Origin: Silene latifolia
Lineage: Eukaryota > Streptophyta > Magnoliopsida > Caryophyllales > Caryophyllaceae
Assembly (NCBI RefSeq): GCF_048544455.1
Contig: NC_133536.1
Location: forward strand, 169,900,325-169,964,324
Length of the DNA: 64,000 nt
Direction: 5' to 3'
The first letter of the stretch is position 1; every line of letters begins with the position of its first letter. The notes beneath the pieces were generated by a model. It had not been told where the DNA came from and ran no database searches. It saw only the letters and a program-made list of their open reading frames with translations. Below, one piece after another: positions 11,890 through 24,009 of this stretch. Position numbers and translations under genes: made by a program.

Positions 11890-14873
11890 TATGTTGCTCC
11901 CGACGCACACACGTGTACCCCAAATTTAAACTGAACTTGACCTTGAATAATGAATGAGAGATGGGTAGACTTAAGGACCTAAGGTGGTAGTCTGTGGTGT
12001 GTTTGCTCTTTGTTAGGTTCTAACCTGTTTGTGGATTGTCATTTAATAATTTTTGTATCCTTGGATCAATGATCGTGAGCTTACCTATGTGAAGATCAAG
12101 AGTTGGTGCCTATTGTCGAGCATTGAAGATTTGTTCAACTTTCGAAGAATGTTCCTCCTTCCTCGAAGTTTTCCTCCATCTTTATGTACCTTGCCTTGCT
12201 CTTTACTTCTTAATGTTCGCTTCTTCCAAACTCTCTTTTCTTGTTCTTTGAGAATTACTCTTGTACCCTTCTAACTTGCGTTTTGTTCCTTGCTTATCCT
12301 CCCTTAACGCCTTTTTGATAGTACTCTTTCCTTTGTGGAGTGTTAACCATGGTTGGATAATTTGACTTTTGTGGAGTTTGTTTATGTTTGACCCTTAACC
12401 CTGGTTTTGAGAGGTCGTGATGTTAGAAAGACTTAGGTAATGTGATGAGACATACTTAGTGATTCTTATACCTAGTTCCTTGACAAAGTGAGTATAATTG
12501 ATTGGTGGATTCTTTGTGTTAGGAATGAGTTGCCTATGTGATTAAAGTTATAGAACTTGGCTTTGTTGTTTATGTTTGGGATTTGAAAGCTTAGTAGGTT
12601 GAACGTCGTCACCTTAGGAGTAAACATGAGATAAGTCTAGAATATGAAATTGGAAGAAAACCCATTTTTAGATGTTAATGATCCCGTATAGATTGGTGAT
12701 GTGATTTGATGTTAGTTGTTCCTTGAGAACTTTGTTGAGAAGTCTTTGTCAATTCATTCCTTGGTTTTTAAAACATTGAGGTTGTGACGAGTGCTTGAGA
12801 GAAAGAGATGTTTTTATACTTGAGTGGTAGATCTGCTTTAGGAAATTCCTAATATGTGATAAGATAGGTGGAAGAGGTATCTAACCGTTTTATCAACCCT
12901 TAAGCGAGCATTTATTTTACCTTGACCCTTGTTTTGGGATTTGGTCGTTTTGTTATGAAGGTACAATACCCTAATAGGCGTGACCTTGTTAGAGAGATAC
13001 TTAAGTTTTAGGAAGCGTATGGATTAAGCCTTAAAATCCTCTTTCATACCATTAATCGTTTTCCTCCTTTTCTTTCATACCTTGGTTGGATTTGGTTCTT
13101 ATAAGTATAAAAGTTTACTCGTTATTTCCTTGTCTTGAATACCTCCCTGATTCTAATATCTCTTACTGGTCGTTAACTAGTTATCTTTATGATTCGACTC
13201 TTTTAGTCTCACATCTTGACATGTTCATGTATCCCTTTGAAATTTCCTATCATTTCCTGACCTGGTTATTACTCTTGTTTCCTTAGTGGAGTGATGGCAT
13301 TGTTGGCTACGTTGTAGAGTGAGTGGGATGCTCCTTGAGGATTCTTTGTGAGTCTTGTTTTCGTCGAAGTTGGATTAGTAGAACTTAAGTTAGGTTGAGT
13401 AGGAAAATTCGTATGAGATACCTATTTATCTTTTGGTTGGTGATCTTTATAATTCGGGGAATGTGATCATCTATGCTTGTAAATTCGGGTGTGAATGAGA
13501 TTTTATCTGGAATGTTAGAAGATATAAAGAACTTGGGATTATGATCCTCGATTAGGGATTTTACCATAGTGAGAACTCATAGTGGTCGATAGTTGATTAT
13601 GAGTGTAGCTGTTTTAGTAGTTTTGATCCTGATCTTATGGAAGTCGTTTGTAGATGTTTGAGGGTTTGGAGTGATGAGATTACACTTATAGTAGAGTACC
13701 TTGTTTCAGGGAATAGCTTAGGATGAAGTAACATAAGAGTTTTGAGGAAATTCTTGGGAGTGTTGTGATTATAAGTTTTAATACTAGGAAGTTTTCGGGA
13801 CCGTGTAGGATGATGTTGCTATTTGAGGTTTGAGTACCTAGCGTTTCCTTGTTGTCTAAATTCTCTTTCTTCTTTGAGATAAGCGTTACCTTTCATACCT
13901 CCTTTCCTCGCTTCATCATGCTCCTCCTGTAAATTTGATGCTAATGACCTATAAAAACTCTATCTTTTGCAACCTTGTAAAGTTTGACTTCAATTCTTGC
14001 TCTATGAAATTCGTCGTAGCTCTTTTGATTAGTTAAGTTTGAGTCCTGTTAGCATACTTGTATCTATGATATCTAAGTTACTTTTCTTTTGTCCAATTTC
14101 TAAACCTCTAAGTTACCAGTTTCGATTCGTTGTTAAAAGTTGATATTACTTTTGAAAAACCTTACCTATTTTAAGGATTTGAAAATGAAAATTTGATTTA
14201 ATTCCATAATTGTCTCTTGAGCGTGGACTTCTTTAACATGATTTTAATTGCTGAACCCGAGATTTCTTTAAATTTTATCCAATTTCTGTTAACTTTGACC
14301 TATTTATGATTTCTTTGTCAAAGTATAATGTTATATTTCAGGAACTTGATTCCTTTTTGAGTTTATAAGTGAAATCTTCATTTCTATTTGGACTTTTGCA
14401 AAGGAAAATTTGAGTGGATTGCCATTCTCTTTTGATTTTGACGTTGATCGGATGATAGAACTTGTTATTGGAGACGTTTGATAACTTGTTCTACGCTTGT
14501 CGGCGAGTGGTTTTTGGTTTAAAACTGTCTTTGACTTGAAAAGTTGGCGTTCTTGTGTGCACGACAAGAGCAATTTCGTTCCATAAATGAGACTTATACT
14601 TTTGAAAACTCTTCATTAATGTTTTTGAAAGTATTTTGATTTTCAATTTATACAAATGATTTGCCTTTTTACCTTATCTTTGATCTGGATGTGATGTTCT
14701 TGAATACGTAACGAGAACACTTTCGTTCCTTTGATGAGAATATGGTTTTGTCGAAAATTTTATTTGAAACTTTTGGAAGAATTATAATTCTTACGATAAG
14801 TAACCTTTTAATGTTTTGGTTACCAACTTTAAAAGTCCAATTTTATTTTATATAACCTTTCATTTCTACTTTC
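11890..14873 (+). other. Non-coding interior of the large-LTR element
   Basis: About 3 kb without a credible gene. It is T-rich on the forward strand with many short frames. I could not recognise gag, protease, RT or integrase motifs in any frame. The sequence may serve packaging or replication in cis. Confidence 0.75.
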
Positions 14874-14893
14874 AAGTTTCGAGGACGAAACTT
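14874..14893 (+). promoter_or_regulatory. Pre-PPT hairpin of the large-LTR element
   Basis: AAGTTTCG / AGGA / CGAAACTT: perfect 8-bp stem, 4-nt loop, three bases before the polypurine tract. Confidence 0.8.
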
Positions 14894-14896
14894 TTT

Positions 14897-14911
14897 AAAA
14901 GGTGGGGAGAT
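14897..14911 (+). other. Polypurine tract
   Basis: AAAAGGTGGGGAGAT directly before the 3' LTR. It primes plus-strand DNA synthesis in LTR elements. Confidence 0.88.
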
Positions 14912-17900
14912 TGTAACACCCGCGAATTTCCCATTTTGACATTTAAAATTTATTAAGCCATTTGAATTACTTTATTAAATATTTTTGGAATTGTTCAATT
15001 TAATTAATTTTATGTCAAACAAGATTTTTATAAACGTATTATACAAAAGCTCATTTTTATAAAATACGTACGATTAAATTATATTTTTAAGGCACGATTT
15101 ATATAATAATATATGTATACGTATTTTTGGTCGGATAATAATAATGACTGTAATAATCATAATCTCCGTCTTAATTTCCGTCTAAACTTTAGACCGTCAC
15201 ATTTTATGTTGTACCTACTTTAATCAGGACCAATCAAAAACCAACAACACATTCACCTACCTATACTCCACTTTTAAAAATATCTCCTATTAATATTTAT
15301 ATATAATTATTATTATTATTATTATTACTAATAGTTATTATTATATGTTATTACTATTGTACTACTACTCTACCCGTATCCCTATCCCCACACCCTTGTT
15401 TCTTCTTCTTTCTTAAAAATGCAAAGCAAGAAGAACTCAACAATCAGAGCACCGTACATCCATCTCCATCAACCTTCAACCTCCATTTCCTCCCTTATTT
15501 CTCAACCAAATTTCATAAAACTTACTCCATTAGCTCCCCCTCCTCATTCTCCTTCTTCCTATATAAAAAAGAACCAAGCTTTCGTCCTGTTTATTTTGGG
15601 TCGTCTTTCAGGGGTGCGATTTTGGAGCGGATATCTTCCATTTATGGGTTTAGAATCACCCTTGGATGGTTCCTTGGACGTTAGGAGATCATAAACAGGT
15701 AACGGTGATAGGTTACTCGACAAGAATGTCGAACTTTCGTCTTACGGGTCGTTTTATATACTTGTGCTTGATAAAGTTTGGTTCTTGCGTCTTTTCCTCC
15801 TTTATATGTTAATTTTCGTCTTAATTCGTTGTTGGGAATGGCTTTGTTTTGGGATGGATAACCTGGGTTTTGTCTCGAGCGAAATTCGTGACCGTGTTCG
15901 GAATTGTTGTTTTAGTTCCGTCTTGTCCTTGTCTTTACATGGCTCGTTTTTGACCTGTTTGGGTGTCGTTGTTGGAGCCGTGATAGACGGATTTCGAGCT
16001 GTTGTTGGGATTGTTTTGGTGCCCTGGTGGTACGACTTTTTCGTAGCCCTTGTCGGGGTTGTTATGGTGGTTGTGGGTGGCTTGTCACGACTGTTTTGGG
16101 TTTTGTTTCGAGGTTGTATTGCAAGTCATTCTGAGACGGTATGGTCCTTTTAGTTGAGTTATGGTGGCTGGACTGTAGGTTTCCTGGTGGCGTGGCCATG
16201 GCTAGCTCGTTGCGACCTTGGTCACGGGTAGTGTTTGGTCGTCGTCGTAACCGTGTTCCATCTAGCTGAACCATGTTTGTATAGTTTGAGTTAGTGCCAT
16301 ATACTCATGTCAAGTTGAAATATTTGAATTTCCGTCTCGTGTTTTATAAAACGCAACCCGTTAAAGCATTGTTCATTTATATACCTCCCTTTCATGTTTT
16401 ATAATTCTAGAATCCCATTATTTAATTACCTAAATTACCGTCTCAAATATGCTCATGTACTCGTCTCATTATTTAGTAATGTGTCAAATTGGGCTTGTTC
16501 TATATTATATGTTTTTGGGCCATATAGGGTAGTATATCATTTTAATAGGGCTTGTCATGATTTCATAATTGGGCTTGTCATGTTTATTTATTTGGGCCTT
16601 ATATGATTAGCTTGCTAGGTTTCACATGTTTCCATTGTTGGGCTTGACATGCTTTATGTGTCGGGCCAACCTCATCGTTGTTTAGTGGACTCATGAATGA
16701 GTCATTTGAGCTTGGTCGTAATTTGTTCCGTAACTTTTATATAACGTAAATTATTCACTATCATTTATTATATTTTATTTAACCGGCATGTTAAATTAGA
16801 AAATGGAATATCTATTAATATAAGACAAGTATGAGTTATCTTTATTAAATAGTTATTTGTGAAGAGTCATATTCTTGTTAATGCCCTGTATTGTTCTGTT
16901 GTGAGAGTCTTGGTCCTATCGGATACTAGGGGTGAGCTATAAGCCCTCTAGTTGCGATATGATCGTTGGGATTAATGTTCCCATCCGTACTCATGGTGAG
17001 ATGCAAGCCATGAGTATGAATGTGACATTAAGGATCCCGTATCATATGATGTTTGCATGATCTTTCTTACTCCTATTGTGACTCAAGTGTGACATTTTAC
17101 ATTGTGTGACTACTTGACATTCCTCATTTATTTGCCCTCGGACATTGGGTCACGGTTAGGTGCCATTGTTTCCGAGTTGGGCTATTTTTCCTTCCGCCTC
17201 TTCGGACCGGGGGTCACGGTTAGGTGACAAGGTTCCGTTTGAGGTTACTCGACTGTCGGGCACGGTTAGGTGTACCATGTTTCGAGTCTTGGATACGATT
17301 TGGTATCGTTTGTCGAATCGGGTGTCGTCCATCCCGAGAGTCTGGCCAGGTTTAGACTAGGACCGTATTATGATCGTCGTCCTACCAAGAGGTTGGAGTC
17401 TAGAGGGTTGTCTTGTTTGAGTTCATACTAAGTATATGTCTTTCACTTGTTGAGTCGTGTCAACACAAGTGGGTTGACTTGGTGATTCTATTCCTCGATC
17501 GTACATTCATCCTCATGTACCGTGCCTATTCTATTAAGAAAGTATTATGCCTGTTTCACCATGATTGTTCATTATATCTCCTTATTCTTTTTGGTTCACA
17601 CATGTTGCATGGTTAATATATTTGATTAAGTGTTGTTTGTTACCTGCTTTTCGACATATTGTGGCTGGGAGAACCTTGAGTTACTCCCCACTAACTGTGG
17701 CGTTCATGTTTACATGAATGACAGGTTTTGAAGATGCTTTCGTGGGGAAGACGTGTGGGCTAGCGAGAACTAAACCCTTGGACCTTAGTTTCTAATTTAG
17801 AAACCTTTTATCTGTTTATTCGTGGGATATCTTTTCCCCGCTTTCTAGACTTGGGTTGTAATGACCTATTAATGTCTATTGTAGTATTTGTTTCATTTCG

Positions 17901-18013
17901 TTTTTGGCACCCGCATGCTAATCTTTAACTAGTAATTTAAAAGTTTTTAAAATCTCACTAATTTCCGCATTAATTTATTAGTTATATTTTCCGCTTTATC
18001 GCGGGGTGTCACA
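14912..18013 (+). repeat. 3' LTR of the large-LTR element, 3102 bp
   Basis: Near-identical to 8775-11874. The differences cluster at 15840-16260 and mostly involve CAG or CTG in the left copy against a CG-containing or shorter form here. Followed by CTTCA at 18014-18018. Confidence 0.95.
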
Positions 18014-18500
18014 CTTCATGTTCATTAAGTGAACCCTTGAGATTCTGTAAACCTATGAGATAGAATATATAAACTTTTGAAGCGGAGTAGCTTTAAGTTC
18101 GAGTGCAATCGGGGTAGATTGGCGAGTTATTTTCATTGTAAAGGTTTAGTTGTTTGAGTAAATTTCTAAACAAGCAATAAAGTAACGGATGGACGTAGGA
18201 CTCGGAGTAGAGGCTGAACCAATTTTGAAAACATCGTTTGTTTATTCATTTACTTTTACGTTCTCGTACTTTGCTCTTTCTCGTTCACAGTTGTTGTCAG
18301 TTCTGAGTCACAGTCATCAATACTGTGATATAGAACTGTTGTACTTCCTTGAGAACTTACATTCTATTAAGTTGTTCAAGTTTTGTACTTCGAGGTTCTA
18401 CACTTAAGTTATCAATTAACTAAGTCAAGAATAAATTTTAAAAAAGTACACCCAATTCACCCCCTCCCCCTCTAAGGTATTTATCGTTCCTAACTATTCA
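18014..18500 (+). repeat. Sirevirus 5' LTR, right part, with target duplication
   Basis: 18014-18018 is CTTCA, the duplicated target. From 18019 the Sirevirus LTR resumes and ends TAACTATTCA at 18500, after a C-rich stretch at 18447-18470. Confidence 0.65.
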
Positions 18501-18502
18501 AT

Positions 18503-18515
18503 TGGTAACAGAGCC
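18503..18515 (+). other. Sirevirus primer binding site (one substitution)
   Basis: TGGTAACAGAGCC, one change from the initiator-Met PBS TGGTATCAGAGCC. It marks the end of the LTR. Confidence 0.75.
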
Positions 18516-18555
18516 TCGTGCTCTTGATATTGGTTAAAACCAAAGAGTTGATCCC

Positions 18556-20699
18556 ATGGTTATAGACGATTCAAAACACATTAAGTACCCCATGTTTAAG
18601 GGAGAAAACTATGCCTGGTGGAAACACCGCATGGAGCACTATGTCAAGAGTGCGGACTATGAATGTTGGATGATCATTTAAAAGGGTCCACTTGCTATTT
18701 TGGTGACTAATGCTGATGGCACTAGTACCCCTAAAAGCGAGGTCAAATATGTCGAGGCCGATTATAGGATAGTCGAGAAAACTCTAAAGCCATGTCTGTC
18801 CTCCAATATAGCATTGGTGAACAAGAGATTAACCGGATACCCGGATGTAACTCAACCAAGGAAATTTGGGACACCCTAAGCGTTGCTTATGAAGGAACGT
18901 CACAAGTCAAAAGTACTGTGTTGATCTTCTCATGCAACAATATGAGATGTTCAACATGGGAAGAGATGTGTCAATTAATAGTTTGTCTTCACGTTTCTCT
19001 AGTATTGTTAATAACCTCAAGAGTCTAGGTAGAAATTTTGAATCCGAGGATTTAGTCCGTAAGATCCTTCGTAGCTTAACTGGAAAGTGGCAACCAAAGG
19101 TTCCGGTTATTCAGAAAGCTAAAGACCTTTAATTGCTCTGAACTTATGGGCTCACTCATGGCTCATGAGTTAACTCTCATAAAGCACTCTAGTGAAAGCT
19201 TTAAAGGGAAAGGTTGCTCTTAATGCTTTATCAAGTGATGAGGAAAATGAAGATGATGAGTTTGCAATGTCCAGTAAGAATATTGTTGGCATGATAAATG
19301 GTCGAAACTCACAAAGATATAGCAACAATGCTAACAAACCTCGCTTTCCTAAGAGAAGCTCGAGTTCGGTTGTTGGTTGGTTTAAGTGTGGCGACCAAGG
19401 ACATCATATCAAGGAATGCCCAAAGTGGAACTGAATCAAATCCAAGGAAAAATGTGACTTTGCTAAACGTGACTACAAAAACAAAGTAATGACTGCTATT
19501 TGGGGAATGTCTGATTCCGAAGAGGACGATGTCCTTGAGGAAGAATTAGACGCCAAAATATCCATCTCGTCTAGCTCTTCTAAGGATGATTCCAAACCAT
19601 CAAAGAAAGAAAAAATCAAGTGTCTTATTGCTCACTCAGTGGACTAAGATTCAGATTCAGACAATGAGATAAATAAGCTCAAGTATAAAAAGGTTTGATC
19701 TTTCTCTAAAGACAAAGTTTGTCTCCTCCTAGACCAATTTATCGATAAGTGTCGTGTCCAAAGCAAAAAATTGAAGGCTATGCAAACTGTAATCGATGAC
19801 ATAGCTGAAGAAAATGTTAATTTGAAAGAATGTCTAAATGAGGTTGATGAACCTAATTCATCTTTGAGTCTTGAAAGGAGATTAAAAAGCTTCCAAAACA
19901 TAATATGTTTCTAGTTAAAAGGTTTGACGAAACTCATGCAATAGCGCATTGCACTGTTGCATCAGTATTTAACAAAAAGGATGAGTTCATCGCTAAAAAT
20001 TTGTCCTCACTTACCCAAGAACGTGACTAACTTCTGATTGATTTAGCAACATGTGAAAGTAAAAAAGATGATCTTGTCAAAATTGCTAAAATGTTGAACG
20101 ACGAGTCAAGTAATGTCAAAAGTGCCTTAGAACGAGTTCAAAAATCAAATGATGACCTTCTTGTTCAAATTAAAACCTTGAAAAAGGCTGAACAAACTCA
20201 TGCAACAGACACTCCAACTGTGGCATCTGAGTTTAATGATGAAATTGAGACTCTCACAAAATGTGTCACTTCTTTAACTGAAGAACGTGACTCTCTGATA
20301 TCTGACCTCACCTCATGTCAAAAATATAACAAATAATTTGAGCAAATCATCCTATTACTTAGCAATGAAGCAAGCCATGCTAAACACGCTTTTGACAAAG
20401 TAGGTCGACTAAATCTTGATCATCTTGCTAATATTGAAACATTAACCAAAGAGCTAGATGAGACTAAGATGTTCTATCTACAATGGGAAGGGAGTCAAAA
20501 TGTCTTGGAGTTTCTTCTAAAACAATCACAAGAATATGAAAAGCTTGCAAAGCATTCTGGACTTGGTTTCAAATGCAACAATAACATGCAATGTTGCACT
20601 CGAAACAAGGACCCAAGAAAAACTGATTTTTGAAGAAGAAAGTATGTTGGCCTTCCCAAGTACATTATTTGCAACTATTGTGGTAAAACAGGTCATGAA
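18556..20699 (+). pseudogene. Sirevirus gag, broken
   Basis: ATG at 18556 opens a frame with KYPMFKGENYAWWKHRMEHY, the usual start of Copia gag (F-G-NY--W---M). Stops and frameshifts follow from about 18680. A first zinc knuckle at about 19380-19425 reads FKCGDQGHHIKEC with the leading residues intact as CX2... only in part: the first cysteine position is Trp. 20091-20336 is rich in E, K, S and leucine heptads, a likely coiled coil. A second knuckle, CNYCGKTGHE, ends exactly where the solo LTR enters at 20700; its last cysteine would lie across the insertion. Gag would form the virus-like particle. Confidence 0.75.
20695..20699 (+). repeat. Target-site duplication ATGAA (left)
   Basis: ATGAA here and at 24010-24014 flank the solo LTR. 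Confidence 0.93.
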
Positions 20700-21061
20700 T
20701 GTAACACCCGCGAATTTCCCATTTTGACATTTAAAATTTATTAAGCCATTTGAATTACTTTATTAAATATTTTTGAATTGCTCAATTTAATTAATTTTAT
20801 GTCAAACAAGATTTTTATAAACGTATTATATAAAAGCTCATTTTTTATAAAAATACGTACGATTAAATTATATTTTTAAGGCACAATTTATATAATAATA
20901 TATGTATACGTATTTTTGGTCGGATAATAATAATGACTGTAATAATCATAATCTCCGTCTTAATTTCCGTCTAAACTTTAGACCGTCACATTTCATGTTG
21001 TACCTACTTTAATTTGGGCCAATGAAAAACCAACAACACATTCACCCACCTTCAAAATATC

Positions 21062-21111
<50 letters not shown>

Positions 21112-24009
21112 GTATAGTTGGTAGTAGTGTGACCCACCCCCATTTCCTTTCTTCTTCCTTTCCCTGCGTAAAAACAAACCACAACAACAAAGACGCAGCA
21201 GCAGCAACAATCAAACGCCAACCACCATTTTCCGCCTCCTTCAACCTCCGTTATCTCCCTCATTTCTCAACCAAATTTAATGATTCTTGCACCATTGGCT
21301 TCCTCTCTTCTTCCTCCTCATTTCTAGGTAAGAAAGCTCATGTTTTGGCTTAGTTTCGAATTGGGCTTCATATTACAAACTCGGTTCGTGACTCTTGTTA
21401 CTCGTTTTTCTCCACTTTTAGTTGAAGACTGAGGATAGGCTCGTGTTTTGGACCTTCTTACTCTGGAATTCGCGAGGATAAGGTAACGGTGATAGGTTAC
21501 TCGACAAAATGTCGATATTTCCGTCTTACATGTCGTTTTCATGCTCTTGTTTAATAAAGTTCCATTCTTTACATTTCCTTCCATTTGTTTGGTAAATACC
21601 GTTCTGAATTAGCGTTTGGAGTGGACTGTGCCGGACTCGTGTTCTGTCGTGAGCTCGGTTTTCAGGGACTCAGTTTATGGCTCGGTCAGACGGACGAAAA
21701 TAGCTGCACAGACTCGGTTTTGGGGACGGGTAGAATGGTCTCTCGGACCGTCTTGTAATTGCCTGTGTATGTGGTAATGTTGCCCTTCGTTTACTTTGAG
21801 ACCTCACGTTTTAGTGACTCGACATGAACCGTGTTTGAGCTTAGTTTATGCGTTTTAAGGTTCTGTTTTGGGGTTGATTTCTGACGGAATAGGAAGTGTT
21901 GTGGATGGTGGTGGTAGGTAGTCAAGAGGTGGCTGTGTCAAGGTCACACGCGGCCTGGTTGGGTCCATTTTGGGTGGCCTGGTATGTGGGTTGGTTTTGG
22001 GTCGGCTTTGGCAGTTCAGATTACTACTTGAGTCGTGAGTATTGGTTGCCCTTGGCGCAAATCCGGTCATTTGAAATTATCTAATTTCCGTCTCGTGTTT
22101 TTATATAACGTAATCTGTTAATATCGGCACATAATTATTTTATGGTACTCATCTGATTTAGTTTGTTGGGCTCAATTGATTTTAGTAAATGGGCTAACTA
22201 TACTTGGTAATTTGGGCTAGTCATGTGTGTTAAATTGGGCTAGTTAGGTTCAATGATTTGGGCTTACTATGGTTATCCAATTGGGTTGGTCTTGTCCATC
22301 TAGTTGGACTTGTCTCGTTTATTCGATTGGGCTCGTTTACATCTCATGTTAGTTGGGCCACGTATTATGGCACTTTGGGTGTCACTTCTGAGTTATTGGA
22401 AATACTTAAATTTCCGACTCGTGCTTTATATAACGTAATCCGTTAAATATCGTTCATTTGTCATATTTATTCATTTGAACTCTTCACATTTATTTTAAAT
22501 TGGGCTAGTGGTGTCACATTTGTTGAACTTCATATAATTGGTTTGTTAGCCTTCACATGTTTATATGTTTGGATTTTACATGAGTAATATGTTGGGTTTA
22601 ACATATCTTGTTTGTTGGGCTTAACATGATTAAAGTGTTGGGTTTACATGTTTCTTTCATTGGGTTTCACATATTTTACTTATTGGGCTCATAAGTGAGG
22701 CATATGGGCATTGGCCATACTTTATCCCGTGATTTCATATAACGTATATTATTCATTATCACTTATCATATTTTATTTAACCGGCATGTTAAATTGTAAA
22801 GTGGAACATTTGGTAATATGACAAGTATGAGATATTTACTAATAAATAGTTATTTGAGAAGGGTCATATTCTTGATAATGCCTTGTATTGTTCTGTTATG
22901 AGTGTCCTGGTCCTATCGGATACTAGGGGTGAGCTATAAGCCCTCTAGTTGCGATATGATCGTTGGGATTAATGTTCCCATTTGTACTCATGGTGAGATG
23001 CAAGCCCTGAGTATGAATGTGACATTAAGGATCCCGTATCATATGATGTTTGCATGATCATTCTTACTCCTATTGTGACTCAAGTGTGACATTTTACATT
23101 GTGTGACTACTTGACATTCCTCATTTATTTGCCCTCGGACATTGGGTCACGGTTAGGTGCCATTGTTTCCGAGTTGGGCTATTTTTCCTTCCGCCTCTTC
23201 GGACCGGGGGTCACGGTTAGGTGACAAGGTTCCGTTTGAGGTTACTCGACTGTCGGGCACGGTTAGGTGTACCACATTTCGAGTCTTGGATACGATTTGG
23301 TATCGTTTGTCGAATCGGGTGTCGTCCATCCCGAGAGTCTGGCCAGGTTTAGACTAGGACCGTATTATGATCGTCGTCCTACCAAGAGGTTGGAGTCAGG
23401 AGGGTTGTCTTGTTTGAGTTCATACTAAGTATATGTCTTTCACTTGTTGAGTCTTGTCCACATGAGTGGGTTGACTTGGTGATTCTATTCCTCGATCGTA
23501 CATTCATCCTCATGTACCGTGCCTATTCTATTAAGAAAGTGTTATGCCTGTTTCACCATGATTGTTCATTATATCTCCTTATTCTTTACTGTTCATATAT
23601 GTTGCATGATTAATATGTTTGATTAAATGTTGTTTGTTACCTGCTTTTCGACATATTGTGGCTGGGAGAACCTTGAGTTACTCCCCACTGACTGTGGCGT
23701 TCATGTTTACATGAATGACAGGTGGTGAAGATGCTTATGTGGGGAAGACGTGTGGGCTAGCGAGAACTAAACCCTTGGACCTTAGTTTCTGATTTAGAAA
23801 CCTTTTATTTGTTTATTCGTGGGATATCTTTTCTCCGCTTTCTAGACTTGGGTTGTAATAACCTATATTTGTCTATTTTAGTATTCGTTTCTTTTAGTTT
23901 TTGGCACCCGCGTTTTAATCTTTAAATAGTAACTTAAAAGTTTTTAAAATCTCACAAAATTCCGCTTTGATTTATTAGTTATATTTCCGCGTTATCGCGG
24001 GGTGTCACA
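20700..24009 (+). mobile_element. Solo LTR of the large-LTR family, 3310 bp
   Basis: Starts TGTAACACCCGCGAATTTCCC and ends GCGGGGTGTCACA, with a perfect 5-bp target duplication. No PBS or PPT is attached, so it is a solo LTR left by LTR-LTR recombination. Its ends (20700-21000 and 22890-24009) match the LTRs of 8775-18013 closely. The middle (21050-22850) has diverged strongly and carries a longer TTA microsatellite (21061-21106) and an expanded block of TTGGGCT-containing units (22160-22690). It is therefore an older or different subfamily copy. Confidence 0.95.
22160..22690 (+). repeat. Degenerate TTGGGCT/ACATG repeat block
   Basis: Irregular units of about 20-35 bp, each with TTGGGCT or TGGGTTT and usually a CATG or CATAT tail. 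I count more than ten. The intact LTRs have a shorter version at about 10350-10530 and 16490-16670. Confidence 0.65.

Larger units (their letters stand above)
8775..18013 (+). mobile_element. Complete non-coding large-LTR retrotransposon (LARD-like), 9239 bp
   Basis: Two LTRs of 3100 and 3102 bp bracket a 3037-bp interior. A perfect 5-bp target duplication, a perfect initiator-Met PBS and a clear PPT are present. The interior and LTRs hold no gag or pol signature on either strand, only short frames. This matches the definition of LARDs: long LTRs, conserved cis signals, no coding capacity. LTR ends TGTAACACCC and GGGTGTCACA, with the GAGGACGAA segment before the PPT, resemble chromoviruses of the Tekay/Del kind, the likely helpers (inference). 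The LTRs are nearly identical, so the insertion is recent. Confidence 0.92.

Noticed and set aside
21042..21263. A poly-Asn/poly-Ile frame pair on the reverse strand
   Set aside because: Translation of the TTA microsatellite at 21061-21106.
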